DNA of 64,000 nucleotides from Diphasiastrum complanatum (GCA_029204225.1 CM055107.1:27062572-27126571), one strand, 5' to 3'. Numbered from the stretch's first letter, positions 34,939 to 46,287 are shown. The notes: generated by a model not told the origin, from the sequence alone. Made by a program: numbers and translations.

Positions 34939-36311
34939 CTATTGTTCTCCCACAATGGTGATTGTTGTAGGTAGATCTTTGCAGCACGTTATCGGCTCCT
35001 GTCTTTTTCCCATCTATGACGTGGCAAATATTAGTGAATGTGCAATTGTAAATGATGACATTTTCTATTATTTTGTTCTATTTTGAAATGGCAATAAACA
35101 TAAAGTACTTATGAGTCTTCCGTTGATGATAAATCTGAAATATGTTGGTAGATTGGTTTGCAATAGCATGAGCTCTGTTCTAAAAAAATCAAGCTTCCAG
35201 TGCTCTTCCACCTCAACCATAGTCAAATATTCCTCATTGCAGATAATGCTTATCTCCATTCGGTTTGTGTGACCATTTAGTTCAAAGTCTTGATCCAGTG
35301 GTAGCCATGTGCCTTCAATTTTCTTGTATCTCTAGTAGCTAAATGTGAGACTGAGCATTTGCTTTTCGATATGATAACGTAAGATCATTGAGGACTTTTT
35401 AATCCTGCATTCTATGTCATTATTTGTTTTACTATCCCAGCCTTGATCCATGAGATCTGACAAAGTCTCATCTGATAAATCCTTGCAAACAAATAAAGTT
35501 GGTGTCCTACGAACACTAGCACTCGAGAAAAAATCAACAAATGTATGCAATGAGATAAACCAACTTAGGTGAACAATTTTCGAGCCTGTGCTTATCTTCA
35601 TAGCATTTTTAATATCAATGAGTAGCTTGCATCTCAAGGATTCAGAAACAATGCTGTCAGGAGTAGGCCACTCATCACTTTGAAAACTAGGCAATGAAAT
35701 TGCTTCGAGCTTGCCAAAACCTCCATCTGTTTGTGGCATATATAAAGATTCATAAAAATAGATACCACAATCTGCAAGTTCCTTTGGACTTCTTCCTCTA
35801 TATTGTAGCTTTCCAACATCAGAGTGAATCACGTCTAATATTCCTGCAAGTGATTGTGCGGGCTCCCATTCACTTATGCATGATGGATATAAATTTGAAA
35901 GAAAAAAACAATGTTGAAGCATTTAAATCATAATCTAAAGAGCATCAATAAAGGAAATCACCTATGATTGCTATAGAGTGCATATGTTTTGATATACTTA
36001 CAATTACATTTTTGATGATCATGAGGATTGATATCATGTGCTTTGATTTCTGAATGCATATATACATGTTGCACTAAGACTTCTGATATCAATTGACCTC
36101 TCGGGGTAGTCTTAAACTCCAAATTTTTTGCTTTCCAATAAGATTTGTAAGTCATTTTTGCTCTTTTCTTTTGTCGAAACTTGCCCTTTGATGATGGATG
36201 CAGCAATACCCATGAGTTCTTCGTATATTTTGTTGGCTTCCAGTTATCAGCTTCATCTTTCTCATTGTAAAGAATCACAGAATTGATTGTAGATCTGGGT
36301 CTCCTCGCCAT
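34939..36311 (-). pseudogene. Transposon gene 4: unknown multi-exon protein (copy 1)
   Basis: The start at 36,311 gives MARRPRSTINSVILYNEKDE, then a basic stretch (FRQKKRAKMTYKSYWKAKN) and CxC (HQKCNC). Exon 1 ends at 36,002 before GTAAGT. The long second exon (from about 35,905 to 35,109) has EWEPAQSLAGILDVIHSDVG, VHLSWFISLHTFVDFF, RRTPTLFVCKDLSDETL and MVEVEEHWKLDFFRTEL. A short last exon (35,013-34,939) follows a 95-bp intron. An in-frame TAG at 35,334-35,332 replaces a Gln (the other copy has Gln). The C-terminal strand pattern (FRFIINGRLI...CCKDLP) hints at a beta-grasp, ubiquitin-like fold, but weakly. The family is not recognised. Homology with 43,365-45,018 shows it is a real gene. 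Confidence 0.7.
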
Positions 36312-36731
36312 TGCTATTTTCAAAGCTTGGGCGCCAAAAATCTCTCTGATATGTTACTTGATTTTAATTTTTTGTATCTAATGTGAATGCCAACATAGTC
36401 ACAGTTACTGCGTATACCATGTTTTATGTAATCGTACATACTATATTTCTATAACTGTAACTAGTATAGTTAGAAAATTTCATTATACTAACCAGCATAG
36501 TAAAGTAAATTTAACTTGAGCTATTGACGTCGGGCAGATTAGCACGTGTCGGGCAGGAAAAAGAAACCAATGGGATACGTCCATGCTGTCCGGACACAAA
36601 TTTCAAAGTTTTCTATATTGCATTTTTATTTTTTAGTTAATTGAACTACGTTATGTAGATTTCAAATCTGTGCATTTTGATTGGGCCTGGTGACGGTCGA
36701 AACTAAAGAAAAAAAATAAAAGTATCTTTAC

Positions 36732-36766
36732 AAAGGGTCTTTTTGATATTGAAAACTCCTCTAATG
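36732..36766 (-). repeat. Right terminal inverted repeat
   Basis: Reverse complement of 27,918-27,952 with one mismatch. The outermost base is 36,766; copia D coding resumes at 36,767. Confidence 0.95.
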
Positions 36767-39169
36767 CTTCATCAAGATCTACCTCTCCCTTGGATCTCAT
36801 ACAATCTGATGTACATAGTTTTTCACATGCAAGTAATGGAGGTGCTTTGATGTATGTAACTTTTATAGATGATTGTACTAGATTCACATGGATTGAGTTA
36901 CTATCAGAGAAAAGTCTTGTTTATGAAGCTTTCATTAAGTTCAGGTCTCTAGTAGAGAAACAACTTAGTACTTCCATCACAGCACTAAGATGTGATAATG
37001 GAGGAGAGTACACCTCCAATAAAATGAAAGACTTTTGTGAGATCAATGGCATTAAGTTGCAATACACTTGTTCATACACCCCCCAACAAAATGGGGTGGT
37101 TGAGAGAAAAAATAGGAGTCTATGTGAGTGTGCAAAGTCTCTAAGACTTGATGCATCACTTCCCATCTCATTTTGGGGAGAAGCTATAACATGTGCTAAT
37201 TACTTGTGCAATAGACTTCCTAGTAGTGCTATAGATGGGATCTCACCTTATCAAGACTTGTTTGATAAAAAGCCCAATGTAAAATATTTTAAGATCTTTG
37301 GATGTATTTGTTATGTTCACATCCCTTTGGAGACTAGAAGGAAAGAAGATGCTACCTCCTTCAAAGGGATCTTTGTTGGCTATGGAGAAAATAGCAAGGG
37401 CTATAGGATATATGATCCTATATCCAAGAAAGTAAAGGTAAGCAAGGATATACTTTTTGATGAGTCACAATTTGCTAAGAGCTTGTCGAATGGATCTAAC
37501 CCATTGTGCATTGAAGATCTTGACAAACCCGAGGATGGAGACATGGATCCAAGTCAAAAGGGGCCGAGAAGATCATCAAGAAGCAAGGCCGAGCACTCAA
37601 GGCTCACCTATGTGGACAAAGGAAAGCAAAAGGAAGACTCTACACCTTCTACCTCTTACTCCTTCTTAGCTACATTGCTTGAAGGACCATCATCTTTTGA
37701 AGAAGCATATAAATCTAAAGTTTGGAGAGATGCAATGCAAGTAGAGTATGATGCATTAGAAAAAAATCATACTTGAAATCTTGTAAATCTTTCAAGAGGG
37801 AAGAAACAACTTGCATGTGTAAGCGGATTTATAGAATAAAGTACAATCAAGATGGATCTATTAGTAAGTACAAAGCTAGGCTTGTTGCTAAGGGATTTCT
37901 TCAAATAAAAGGATTGGATTATGAAGAAACATTTGCACCTGTAGCTAAGCTTGTGACTATTAGATTAATCGTTTGCATTGCTACTTTGTTCAAGTGGGAT
38001 CTCTATCAAATGGATGTGCAAATGCCTTCTTGAATGGCTTCTTAGAAGAGGAAATCTACATGATGCAACTTGAGGGCTTCATCAAGGTTGGTGAGGAGCA
38101 AAAGGTGTGCTACTTAAGGAAGAGCCTATATGGCTTGAAGCAAGCACCTAGAGCTTGGTACTCTAGGTTGCATGATTTTCTCTATTCTCTTGGCTTTGTA
38201 CTAAGTGCTTATGGACCTTCTTTATATCTCAAATGTAATGAAGGAATGATCATCATTTTGGTACTTTATGTTGATGACATCATTTTGACAGGAAATGATG
38301 ATGAAGGTATAAGCAAAGTAAAAGTTGATTTATCTAGTGAGTTCAAGATGGTAGATCTAGGCTTCCTAAAATTTATACTTGGGATAGAAGTGTCTAGAAG
38401 TATCAATTGTACTTTCATAAGTCAATCTAAGTATGCTACTTCCATTCTTGAAATTTTGTAAGGGGATTGACACCCCTATGGAGCATGTTGTGAAAGCAAC
38501 TAATGAAGGTGATGAAGCACCCTTTGAAGGCATCACCCTCTTTAGAAAGCTTATAGGCTCTCTAATCTATTTGACCATCACTAGACCTGACTTAAGTTTT
38601 TATGTAAGTAAGTTGAGTCAAAGTATGCAAGCTCCTTTAGTTCATCATTGGAAAAGTGACAAGAGAGTACTTAGATATGTTTCTAGTACTAGATTTTTTG
38701 GCATACTTTATGAAGGATCTAACTTGCACTTGAGAGCCTACTCAGATTCAGATTTTGCAGGTGACAAGATGGATAGGAAGTCCATTATTGCATTTGCAAC
38801 ATTTCTTTGTGGAGGAGTAATATCTTGGCTTTCCAAAAAGCAAGATACAATCTCACTATCTTCTTGTGAAGCCGAGTACAAGGCATTGACTTCAACAACC
38901 AAAGAGCTCCTATGGCTAAGAAGACTCTTGATGGAGCTACATGTGCTAGAGGCCGAGGAGATCCCTTACATATCTTGTGACAATCAAGCTTCTCAACAAA
39001 TTGCTTCAAATCCTATCTTCCATGCTATAACAAAGCATATTGAGATAGCTCATCACTTTGTGAGGGAGAAGGTACAATCCAAGGAGGTGCAACTACACCA
39101 TGTACCATCATCCGAATGCATAGCTGATGTCTTAGCCAAGCCATTGTCCAAAGATCCATTTTTAAAGTA
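36767..39169 (+). pseudogene. Copia D, 3' half: integrase core, RT, RNase H
   Basis: The frame continues directly from 27,917. Integrase catalytic residues are D in LIQSDVHSF, D in LRCDNGGEYTS and E in VVERKNRSL (36,800-37,130). A Pro/Ser linker is followed by RT from about 37,690 (KARLVAKGFLQIKGLDYEE, SLYGLKQAPRAWYSRL) with intact active box LYVDDIILTGND near 38,267. RNase H includes SDSDFAGDKMDRKS, SLSSCEAEYKAL and FHAITKHIEIAHHFV. Breaks are few: a TGA near 37,776 and frameshifts near 37,800, 38,025 and 38,455. The moderate decay suggests the element was fairly young when the DNA transposon entered it. Confidence 0.93.
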
Positions 39170-39224
39170 AAGATTGGAATTGTAGATAGATGTACATTAG
39201 ATTTGCCAAGTTAGAAGTGTGGAG

Positions 39225-40086
39225 TGTTAAAAATTATCACTTCTCACTTGACATTGGTTATTGTAAATATTGATCAAACTTTAGAATAATGTTGATGATC
39301 TGATTTCACACGTGTGGAGCCTGTTCCCATGTGTGAAAAGATGTAATTTTCATACTTGTATATATCTAAATTGATTTTGTATCAATCTAGTTAGTGTGAA
39401 CATGATATGACTAGTTTTTAGTCAAGTTGACTAGTCACCTAGAAATTAGCTTTTCCTTGCATGTGCATGAGTAAATGCTCCCACATGGCAAGTGGATGTT
39501 CACACGTGTGTATAGAGTACTAGAAAATAAGAGTTGACCATTTTCCTTTGATCTTATTTTGTAGGGAATATTCCTATAGTCTAGGAGACTAGCTTTTGAG
39601 ATTTTAGCCATATTCTAGAAGGTCAACTTTGGATAAGGATCAAGGATGGATCAAATGGATAGATCTGAGTGATGTGGCACTCTTCACACGTGTGAAGACC
39701 TGCTGGACTGTACCAGACTCGTGGATGTACTTGATCCATAAAAGGGTCATCATTTTGCTAAGAAGATTGATGAGACTTTTGCATTCTAGACTTTTGTGAG
39801 GTTTCTAGTCATTTGTCTTGTGATTTCTATGAATGATTGCTATCTAGGATTATTGTACTTGTTGTTTCAGGTGCAGGCTGTACTGTGGATAGTACTCCAC
39901 ACGTGTGAGGCCGCTCTCACTAATTTATGATGGGTTGATCCATTTCTCTTGCTTAAATCCAAGTGTAGTGAATCTAGATCAAGATCTAATGTGTAGAACT
40001 TGATAGATCCATTGATTAGGCAACCAATAACTCTCTATGATTGTAAAGTACAATCATTGTTGTCCCAAAAACTGTAAAATTTATCA
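39225..40086 (+). mobile_element. Copia D LTR, 862 bp, with primer site downstream
   Basis: Starts tgttaaaaattatcac after a purine stretch (gtgtggag) and ends aaaatttatca. Four exact CACACGTGTG palindromes lie at 39,307, 39,501, 39,685 and 39,898. It follows RNase H like a 3' LTR, yet a primer-binding site follows it like a 5' LTR, so it may be the shared LTR of a former tandem element pair. Confidence 0.85.
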
Positions 40087-40099
40087 TGGTATCAAAGCT
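40087..40099 (+). promoter_or_regulatory. Primer-binding site after copia D LTR
   Basis: tggtatcaaagct immediately follows the LTR end, the same primer type as the other elements. Confidence 0.85.
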
Positions 40100-40535
40100 A
40101 AGTAAGAGAGTGATCATTGAATCATAAATCTTGTAAAGATCACTGGCAAAATTTGTTTTTGGCCAATACTAGTGAGGGTGAGTTCATCCAAAAACCTCAA
40201 ATACAAGAATCCTAACAAATTTAGGATTTTGACAAAAGTACAAACAATTGAATCTTGCAAATTCTATATGCAAATGCTTCAAAGTTGATATAGTATCTTG
40301 AAGAATGCAATAAGACCTATTCATAGCAATTGAAGTCACCACATTCCACAAAGTATGGAGTGAAATCCTAATTCAATTATTTTTCCTTTTATTGAGTTTT
40401 GATTTACAAAAAATCAATTCTACACTTAAATATTACTTGACTTTTTTAGTAGAAATCAGTCTAGCATGCTCTAGAATTGGTAACTTCTCCAAATCTTTGC
40501 TAATCTAGTTGATCCTTCAAGTAATCTGCACCAAA
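40100..40535. other. Facing leader regions of two copia elements, no gene
   Basis: The left part is the untranslated leader after the copia D primer site. The right part is the leader of the reverse-oriented element with its primer site at 40,536. Both are cut where they meet, near the middle. No coding sequence was found. Confidence 0.6.
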
Positions 40536-40547
40536 GCTCTGATACCA
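40536..40547 (-). promoter_or_regulatory. Primer-binding site, reverse
   Basis: gctctgatacca on the plus strand is tggtatcagagc on the minus strand, adjoining the LTR at 40,548. Confidence 0.85.
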
Positions 40548-41201
40548 TGTGAAGAATAATCAAATCATTAAGATCCAATCAAACTTTAAGATCTTTGATT
40601 ACTTAAGATAGCACATCTAGCACCATTGACAATGTAGAAATCTAGCCCTAACAATGCACATAAGCCATAAAATCTAGTAGATCTTTAAATAATCAGATAT
40701 GAATGATAAAGTATTGTTTTTGTCCATACAAAACCAGTAAGCTACTGTATTTCACATGTGTGAATCCAACAAACATCAAACAATTACATTCTACACACAA
40801 CAATTCAAGATATCAACGCTATAGTGCACCAATGAGTATAGAACCCCAAAGAGATCTCATATGTAAGCATAAATGAGAGTAGAGAGAGAGAATGTATCTC
40901 CTCACATGCTTACAGGCTAATTATAATAGGCCTATACCTGCTTTGGATGTGGTTTTCCAATATTATCAACAATAGGAAAATTCTAGATCTCAAACCCTAC
41001 TCACATACTAGATTCAATGAACCAAATATTCAAATTTGAATCTCCCAAAATCAACCTTCTACATTTCCCACACTTTCTAAAAGTGGTAATTCAAATGAAC
41101 TTAGGCTTAAAATAACTTCATAAAGTTTATCTCTAAGTATGAAATGCATATTTACCTAAATTGCCAATTAACCAAATCAAACTAGTTGACAATTTCTCAC
41201 A
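40548..41201 (-). mobile_element. Copia LTR (family C), reverse, 654 bp
   Basis: On the minus strand it starts tgtgagaaattgtcaact and ends attattcttcaca. A primer site adjoins one side and a polypurine tract (minus-strand taatggaggaag, 41,202-41,213) the other, again the signature of an LTR shared by two tandem elements. The palindrome variant ttcacatgtgtgaa lies near 40,750. Confidence 0.8.
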
Positions 41202-41329
41202 CTTCCTCCATTATTTCAAAGGTTATTAGAGTTTATTTGCTACATTTTCAACAATATCTCTACTTTTGGACAATGTTTATCTACTGCTCCGAACTCTAGT
41301 GTTTCTACAAGAGGTTGTTTGGGGGTCTA

Positions 41330-43104
41330 GGTGTTGGGATTATCATCATCTATTTCACCTTCCTTTGCACAATAGGAGCCAACTACACTAGCTACCATGA
41401 TCCTATCTCCACTTTCATGTTTTCAAATATTCTACAACTCATCTGTCCATAGTTTCCTATGTCTCATTTTCTTGGGTGGCTTACCAAAGACTCTGGTGCT
41501 GGTACATTTGCACATTTGTGGACCTTTTGATGTGATCTCGGTAGGAGGCTCAAAGTACTAGATAACTTTCACTGACAACTACAGTAAGTTCGCCCAAGTT
41601 TGCTTCATTCACAACAAATCAAAGGCATTCAACAAGTTCACTGAATATATGAATGGGACAGAAAGATGCAAAGGAAACAAGATGAAGCAGATCAGAACAG
41701 ATCATGCTGGAGAGTACATCTCAAACCGATTCACTGATTTTTGCAATGATTGAGAAATCCTTCACAAAAGGACAACATCCTATACACCTCAGCACAATGG
41801 TGTTGTAGAAAGAAAGAACGGGACTCTCATGGAAGCCGCAAGGTGCATGATGGCCTATTCGAAGGCACCAAGAGTGCTATGGGCTGAAGCAGTAGCTACA
41901 ACTGCCTACATCTAAAATAGGATAGGCAAATCAGGTGTTCATCACACGACACCACACGAACTATGGTGGGGTAGAAAACCCAATCTGACACATGTTCGGA
42001 TTTTAGGTTGTGCAGCTTATGCACATATTCCTAATAAGCTTCGAAAGAAGCTCAATGAGAAGGTCGAATTAGGATACGTCGTCAGATATGACAACCATTC
42101 GTCATACTATAGTATTTACATGACAAAAATGAATCTAGTAAAGACTGTCACAGACGTCAAGTTCGATGAGACCAGAACAATGGTCGACAATGATTCTGCT
42201 AGCTATGAAGTCCTAGGGAAGTAGTATTATGACTTTCCAACCATGACAGAGGGAGCAAAACCCGAATAGTCAGACGAAGATGTTCGAGCTCCACATCAGC
42301 TGAGCGATGAATCAGATGAAGAAAGGTTCGCAAGCCTGCCCGCTGCTAGAACTCTTGTAAACCGAGATGGTTTCGAATCTAGCCAAAGAGACAAAGGCAA
42401 GAGCATTGCAGTACCAGAAGAATCTCCCAGGAGATCAACGAGAGAGTGAAGAGCGCCAACAAGACTTGTGCCAGACAGCTCTGCTTCTACATCCGAAGAA
42501 TTTTGTGGATTCGGTGGTGAACCACAAACATTCAAGAAAGCCATCGACAATCTAGAGAAGAACAAATGGATCCAAGCCATGAATGAAGAAATAATCCATG
42601 AAGAAGAATGAGGTATAGACACTGCAACTAGTGGCAGAGAAATGAAAAATACTGCAATGCAAATGGGTTTACAAACTCAAGTGTGGACTGAATGGAGATG
42701 TTTCGAGATACAAGGCCAAATTTGTAGTGAAGGGTTTTTCTCAAAAGTACGACATCGACTACACTTAGACCTCCTCTCCAATGGTGAAATATGCTTCCTT
42801 ACTCCTACTATTTGCATATGCAGCTGCATATGACCTCAAGATTCACATCATTGATGAGAAGACAACATTCCTACATGGCGAATTGGACGAAGAGATCTAC
42901 ATGGATCAACCTCCAGGTTATACCTTTGAATCACTTCCTACCTATGCATGCCGAATGCATAGGAGTATCTATGGTCTGAAGCAATCAGCATGACAATGGT
43001 ATAAGAAAAAAGATCAAGCCCTGAGATTTTTAGGATTCGAGTCATTGATAGCCAATTCCAATGTTTATGTGAGAATCATTATTGCTGTGTATGTGGACGA
43101 CACC
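41330..43104 (+). pseudogene. Copia integrase-RT fragment, plus strand
   Basis: Integrase core: TDNYSKFAQVCF, the second catalytic region IRTDHAGEYIS (near 41,698) and E in NGVVERKNGTL. Then comes a serine/acidic linker (SDESDEERFASL). RT has FHAYAAAYDLKIHII-like sequence near 42,810, LDEEIYMDQPPGYTF, IYGLKQSA and the active box YVDD at 43,090-43,101. The sequence stops just after the box and switches to gag of another copia family at 43,105. Many stops and frameshifts occur. The gene has no RNase H and no LTR of its own nearby. Confidence 0.88.
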
Positions 43105-43255
43105 AAGAAAAACCAAAGCAAGTGGGCCGAGGAGAAGGATGGAGCTTCAAGTTCGAAATGCAAATACAAGAAGGACAAGTCCAAGGAAAGGTGTTTCCTT
43201 TGTGGAAAGGTGAATGAGGCTTGGAGTCTCACAAGGACTTGCAAGGTTTGTCTTC
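43105..43255 (+). pseudogene. Copia gag zinc-knuckle fragment
   Basis: Reads KKNQSKWAEEKDGASSSK and then ERCFLCGKVNEAWSL, the start of a CCHC knuckle (CxxCGK) that then degrades. It is a patch of gag about 150 bp long between an RT fragment and the copy of transposon gene 4, so it marks at least two breakpoints. Confidence 0.6.
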
Positions 43256-43364
43256 AAGAGTCCATCACAACACATGTCAAATCTTTTGAAATGTTTCATT
43301 TGGAAGTGCATTGTTTGGTTCAAGATGCAAAGAAAGGCTTGCAGATTGACCATGACTATGATGA

Positions 43365-45018
43365 AGGAAAAGCTATACCTTCATGAATGGGAACCTGTGG
43401 CGTCTCTTTCAGGTATTATAGATGTCATCCATTCAGAAATTGGCAAATTGCAATACAGAGGACGAACGGAAAAGAACTTGCCGATTCTAGAATATTTTGT
43501 TATGATGCTATGTATATTCCAGACACAAATGGAGGAATGGAAAAACTAGAGTGTATACCTCTACCTAATTTTCAAGATAACGTGTGGTGGATTGCAGTCA
43601 ATGACATTAATATAATAAAATGTTTTCGTTCCAAGCTATATAATAATGTACAAAAGTCACTCAAAATTAGTATTGGATCAAGAAATGTGCACTTAAGCTG
43701 GTTTGTTCCAATGTCATTGTTTGTCAGCTCTTTTTCAAGCACTGAGGTGTATCGAACTCCCACATTGTTTGTTTGCAAAAATCTATCAAATGATTTTTTA
43801 TTCAAATTCATGGACAAAGGTTGGGATATAAGATTTACTGCAGATATTGCTTGTAGAATCAAACATCTACCCATATCATTTAGATACAGTATAGAAAAGC
43901 AAATGCTTAGTATGTTGTTTCGTTATCAGAGATGGAAAGAACACAATGGTACTTGGGCCCCATTAGATCAAGATCTAGACAACATTGGACACACTGATCG
44001 TATATGCATTGATATCATGGCAAATGAGGATTTAGTTACTACTATTGAGGTTGAGCAGAACTGGACCTTATTCTACATTAAAACGGAACTGACACTTTTA
44101 CAAAAAGATATCCCCGAATATTTCAGCTTTATATTAGATGGAAAATTGGTATGTGAAATCTATGAATTTGTATATTAATTTGTATTCATTATTGTTTTTG
44201 TCAATATTTGTGAAAAGTACTAAGGACCATAAATAGATCTTTGAATGATCCACAAGGTGATCGTATGCCTGTTAAACAGTCTATCAGAAACTAGTCATCA
44301 GAAAACAAGATCTAGTTTAGTAGCTTGATAGAAAACAAGTAGAGACAATTAAAGCATTGATCAATAAGTGTAATCCAACTCCACATGTGTGGAAATAAGG
44401 CTGTAGTACGGCCTGTAGATAGTGTTTACAAAGTGCCAAAGCTGGGTTTCATTGGAAATCAAGAGCAATCACCATACAATGAGAGGAAACACAAGTTTCT
44501 CCTTGAGGCTCCAAAAAGTTTCTATCTTCTCACTATGGAGAATGGGAATACATAGTAAAACACACTTCCTTTGCTAAGTTAGGTGAAAATCCAGCATGTA
44601 ATAAGGAAGTAGACTCCACTTTCTTGCCCTAATGTGAAAACTCCAGTCTAGATCCAAGAGTCATGCTTGGTAGGTGCATGGTAGGTACAAATCTCATCAT
44701 AAATCATGGTCTAGATCCTACAAAGCAGGAATCACTACCAAATGGACACAACCACTCCTCTTGACTCGTGGTAACCTACATTAGGTGTGAATGTACAAGT
44801 GGCACTTTGGCCATTCAAGTAACCAACAAACAATATTGACAAAATGTACAATATTCTGCATGGCTAGATTTGCCAATGTAGGCAATTTTTCACAATATTC
44901 GGATCACTAACTGTAATTTAATTAATGTATGTTTGTGCAGATACGTAAAAGACATGAAGAGAAAATCAAATGCAAAGATTTGGGCGGAATTTTTCAGAGC
45001 CTCTTTCTGAAGATCTGA
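43365..45018 (+). pseudogene. Second copy of transposon gene 4 (5'-truncated)
   Basis: Homologous along its length to the minus-strand gene at 34,939-36,000: HEWEPVASLSGIIDVIHSEI, VHLSWFVPMSLFVSSF, YRTPTLFVCKNLSN, TIEVEQNWTLFYIKTEL. A 1-base frameshift lies near 43,475. The Gln that is a stop in the first copy is intact here (YQRWKEHNGTW). Exon 1 is missing. The final intron (44,149-44,940) contains a solo LTR; subtracting the LTR and one 5-bp duplication leaves 101 bp, close to the 95-bp intron of copy 1. The last exon (44,941-45,018) reads IRKRHEEKIKCKDLGG and ends TGA. No terminal inverted repeats were found nearby, so this is a fragment of another element copy or of the source gene. Confidence 0.78.
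44209..44894 (-). mobile_element. Solo LTR in an intron, with atatt duplications
   Basis: 686 bp with tgtgaaaag at the left edge and ttttcaca at the right (TG...CA in either reading). Exact 5-bp direct repeats atatt lie at 44,204-44,208 and 44,895-44,899. The minus-strand reading starts tgtgaaaaattgcctac, like the other copia LTR starts. It contains the variant ccacatgtgtgg near 44,382. No internal element sequence remains, so it arose by LTR-LTR recombination. Confidence 0.9.
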
Positions 45019-45079
45019 GTCTAACTTCTCCATTGTCTCTAGGTAGGTTGTAGGCTTCTATTGTTCAGACTCTTGGTGG

Positions 45080-45790
45080 TCCATCTGTTCTAAATCTAGG
45101 TTGTTGTTGCAAGAACTTTTTCCTAAAATAGTTTGTAGAGATATGCATGTGGCACATTGTTCTTCCTTTCTACTATGTCATTCGATAATGGAGAATATCT
45201 TGTTTTCATTTGCTAGTTCGTGTCTTTTATTCTACTTTGAACATCATAAAGAACTTGAATATTTTAGACTTTTTCTTTGAGAATTACACTAACACCTCCT
45301 AAAATAATCATCTATGATAGTTAAGAAATATTTTTCTCCTCGTAAAGATGTAGAATGCATTGGACCACAAATGTACTATGCACAATATCAAGCAAACTTT
45401 TGGAAGTATGTACATGATCAAACTTGAATATTTTTATAACATGCTTTTCTAAGATACAACTTTCCTATATTGGATGATTTGCATTGCTAGAGAAATCTAA
45501 ATCATGTACTAGATTTTGCTTATACATGTGCACAATAGTATTGTAGTCAATATGACCCGATCTATAGTGCCAAAGCAAATCTTAACTGATAGAAGTGGAA
45601 GTGTTCAAAGTTTAAATGTCACTATACAAGTAACCTTGTCTCCTTTCGAGTGCAAGAACATTCATAGAACTATTATGAAGTTTACAACAATTAGAATCAA
45701 ACTCAATTCTATGTCCTAAGTCTACTATCCTACTTGTAGATGTGTCTTCGACAATCATGCGAATAAGAAAAAATATCTAGTATGTTCTAA
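45080..45790 (-). pseudogene. Copia pre-integrase/integrase remnant, minus strand
   Basis: Very decayed. Minus-strand fragments match the integrase core (VERKNNVPHAYLYKLF near 45,130) and the region between zinc domain and core (VHSTFVVQCILHL near 45,360). Local wording is very like the minus-strand copy at 13,790-14,300. No open frame survives. Confidence 0.65.
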
Positions 45791-46287
45791 CTACAGCGAG
45801 TATATCCTCTCTCCTGTGTTCCAAGGAGAGGAGGATGATTTGCATTAACTCAAAGAATTATTTATCTCATACACTCAAGAAAACTTTTATGCATATTCAG
45901 TTACTACAAGCATCCCAATAAACTGCATGAGTTAAAGTTGTCATTGCTTTAGAATAGACACATTCTACACTCATCTTTCCTACAAACACATGACAACTAT
46001 TAATAACATATAGTCTATAAGTCTTTTGAACATGATACAACCCTTTTTCATGATTGACTTTCCATTTCATCAAGAGAGAAAAGAAAATGATTAACACTTC
46101 AAAGAGAATCAAAAAGTTCATAAAAGAAAACTGTAATGAGCTAACGATGTACCTGTAACATACACAATCACATCACTCCTCAAAGATTCTTCATACTAAT
46201 ATTAAAACTTGAAGGTGAGGTAAAGATACTTACTTGCGAGATTCGCACGTCTTCCTCCAGCTCCAACCCACAGGAAATCAGATACCA

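Larger units (their letters stand above)
27918..36766. mobile_element. 8.85-kb DNA transposon with TIRs, H3-ULP1 gene and transposase
   Basis: The element is inserted in the integrase gene of copia D. Joining 27,917 to 36,767 gives a continuous integrase frame whose spacing matches a related integrase (17,238-17,300), which fixes both ends. The ends are 35-bp inverted repeats with one mismatch. No target duplication is visible. Gene order is transposase (+), unknown CxxC gene (-), H3-ULP1 (+), unknown gene (-), arranged as convergent, divergent and convergent pairs. Introns are GT-AG and about 76-111 bp. Every gene has disabling mutations. The superfamily is not assigned: the terminus cattagagg is not one I recognise for hAT, CACTA, Mutator, PIF or P. 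Confidence 0.88.

Noticed and set aside
27900-36780. Target duplication around the DNA transposon (agatc words both sides)
   Set aside because: agatc occurs at 27,914-27,918 and near 36,775, but using it would misalign the integrase frame and the inverted repeats.
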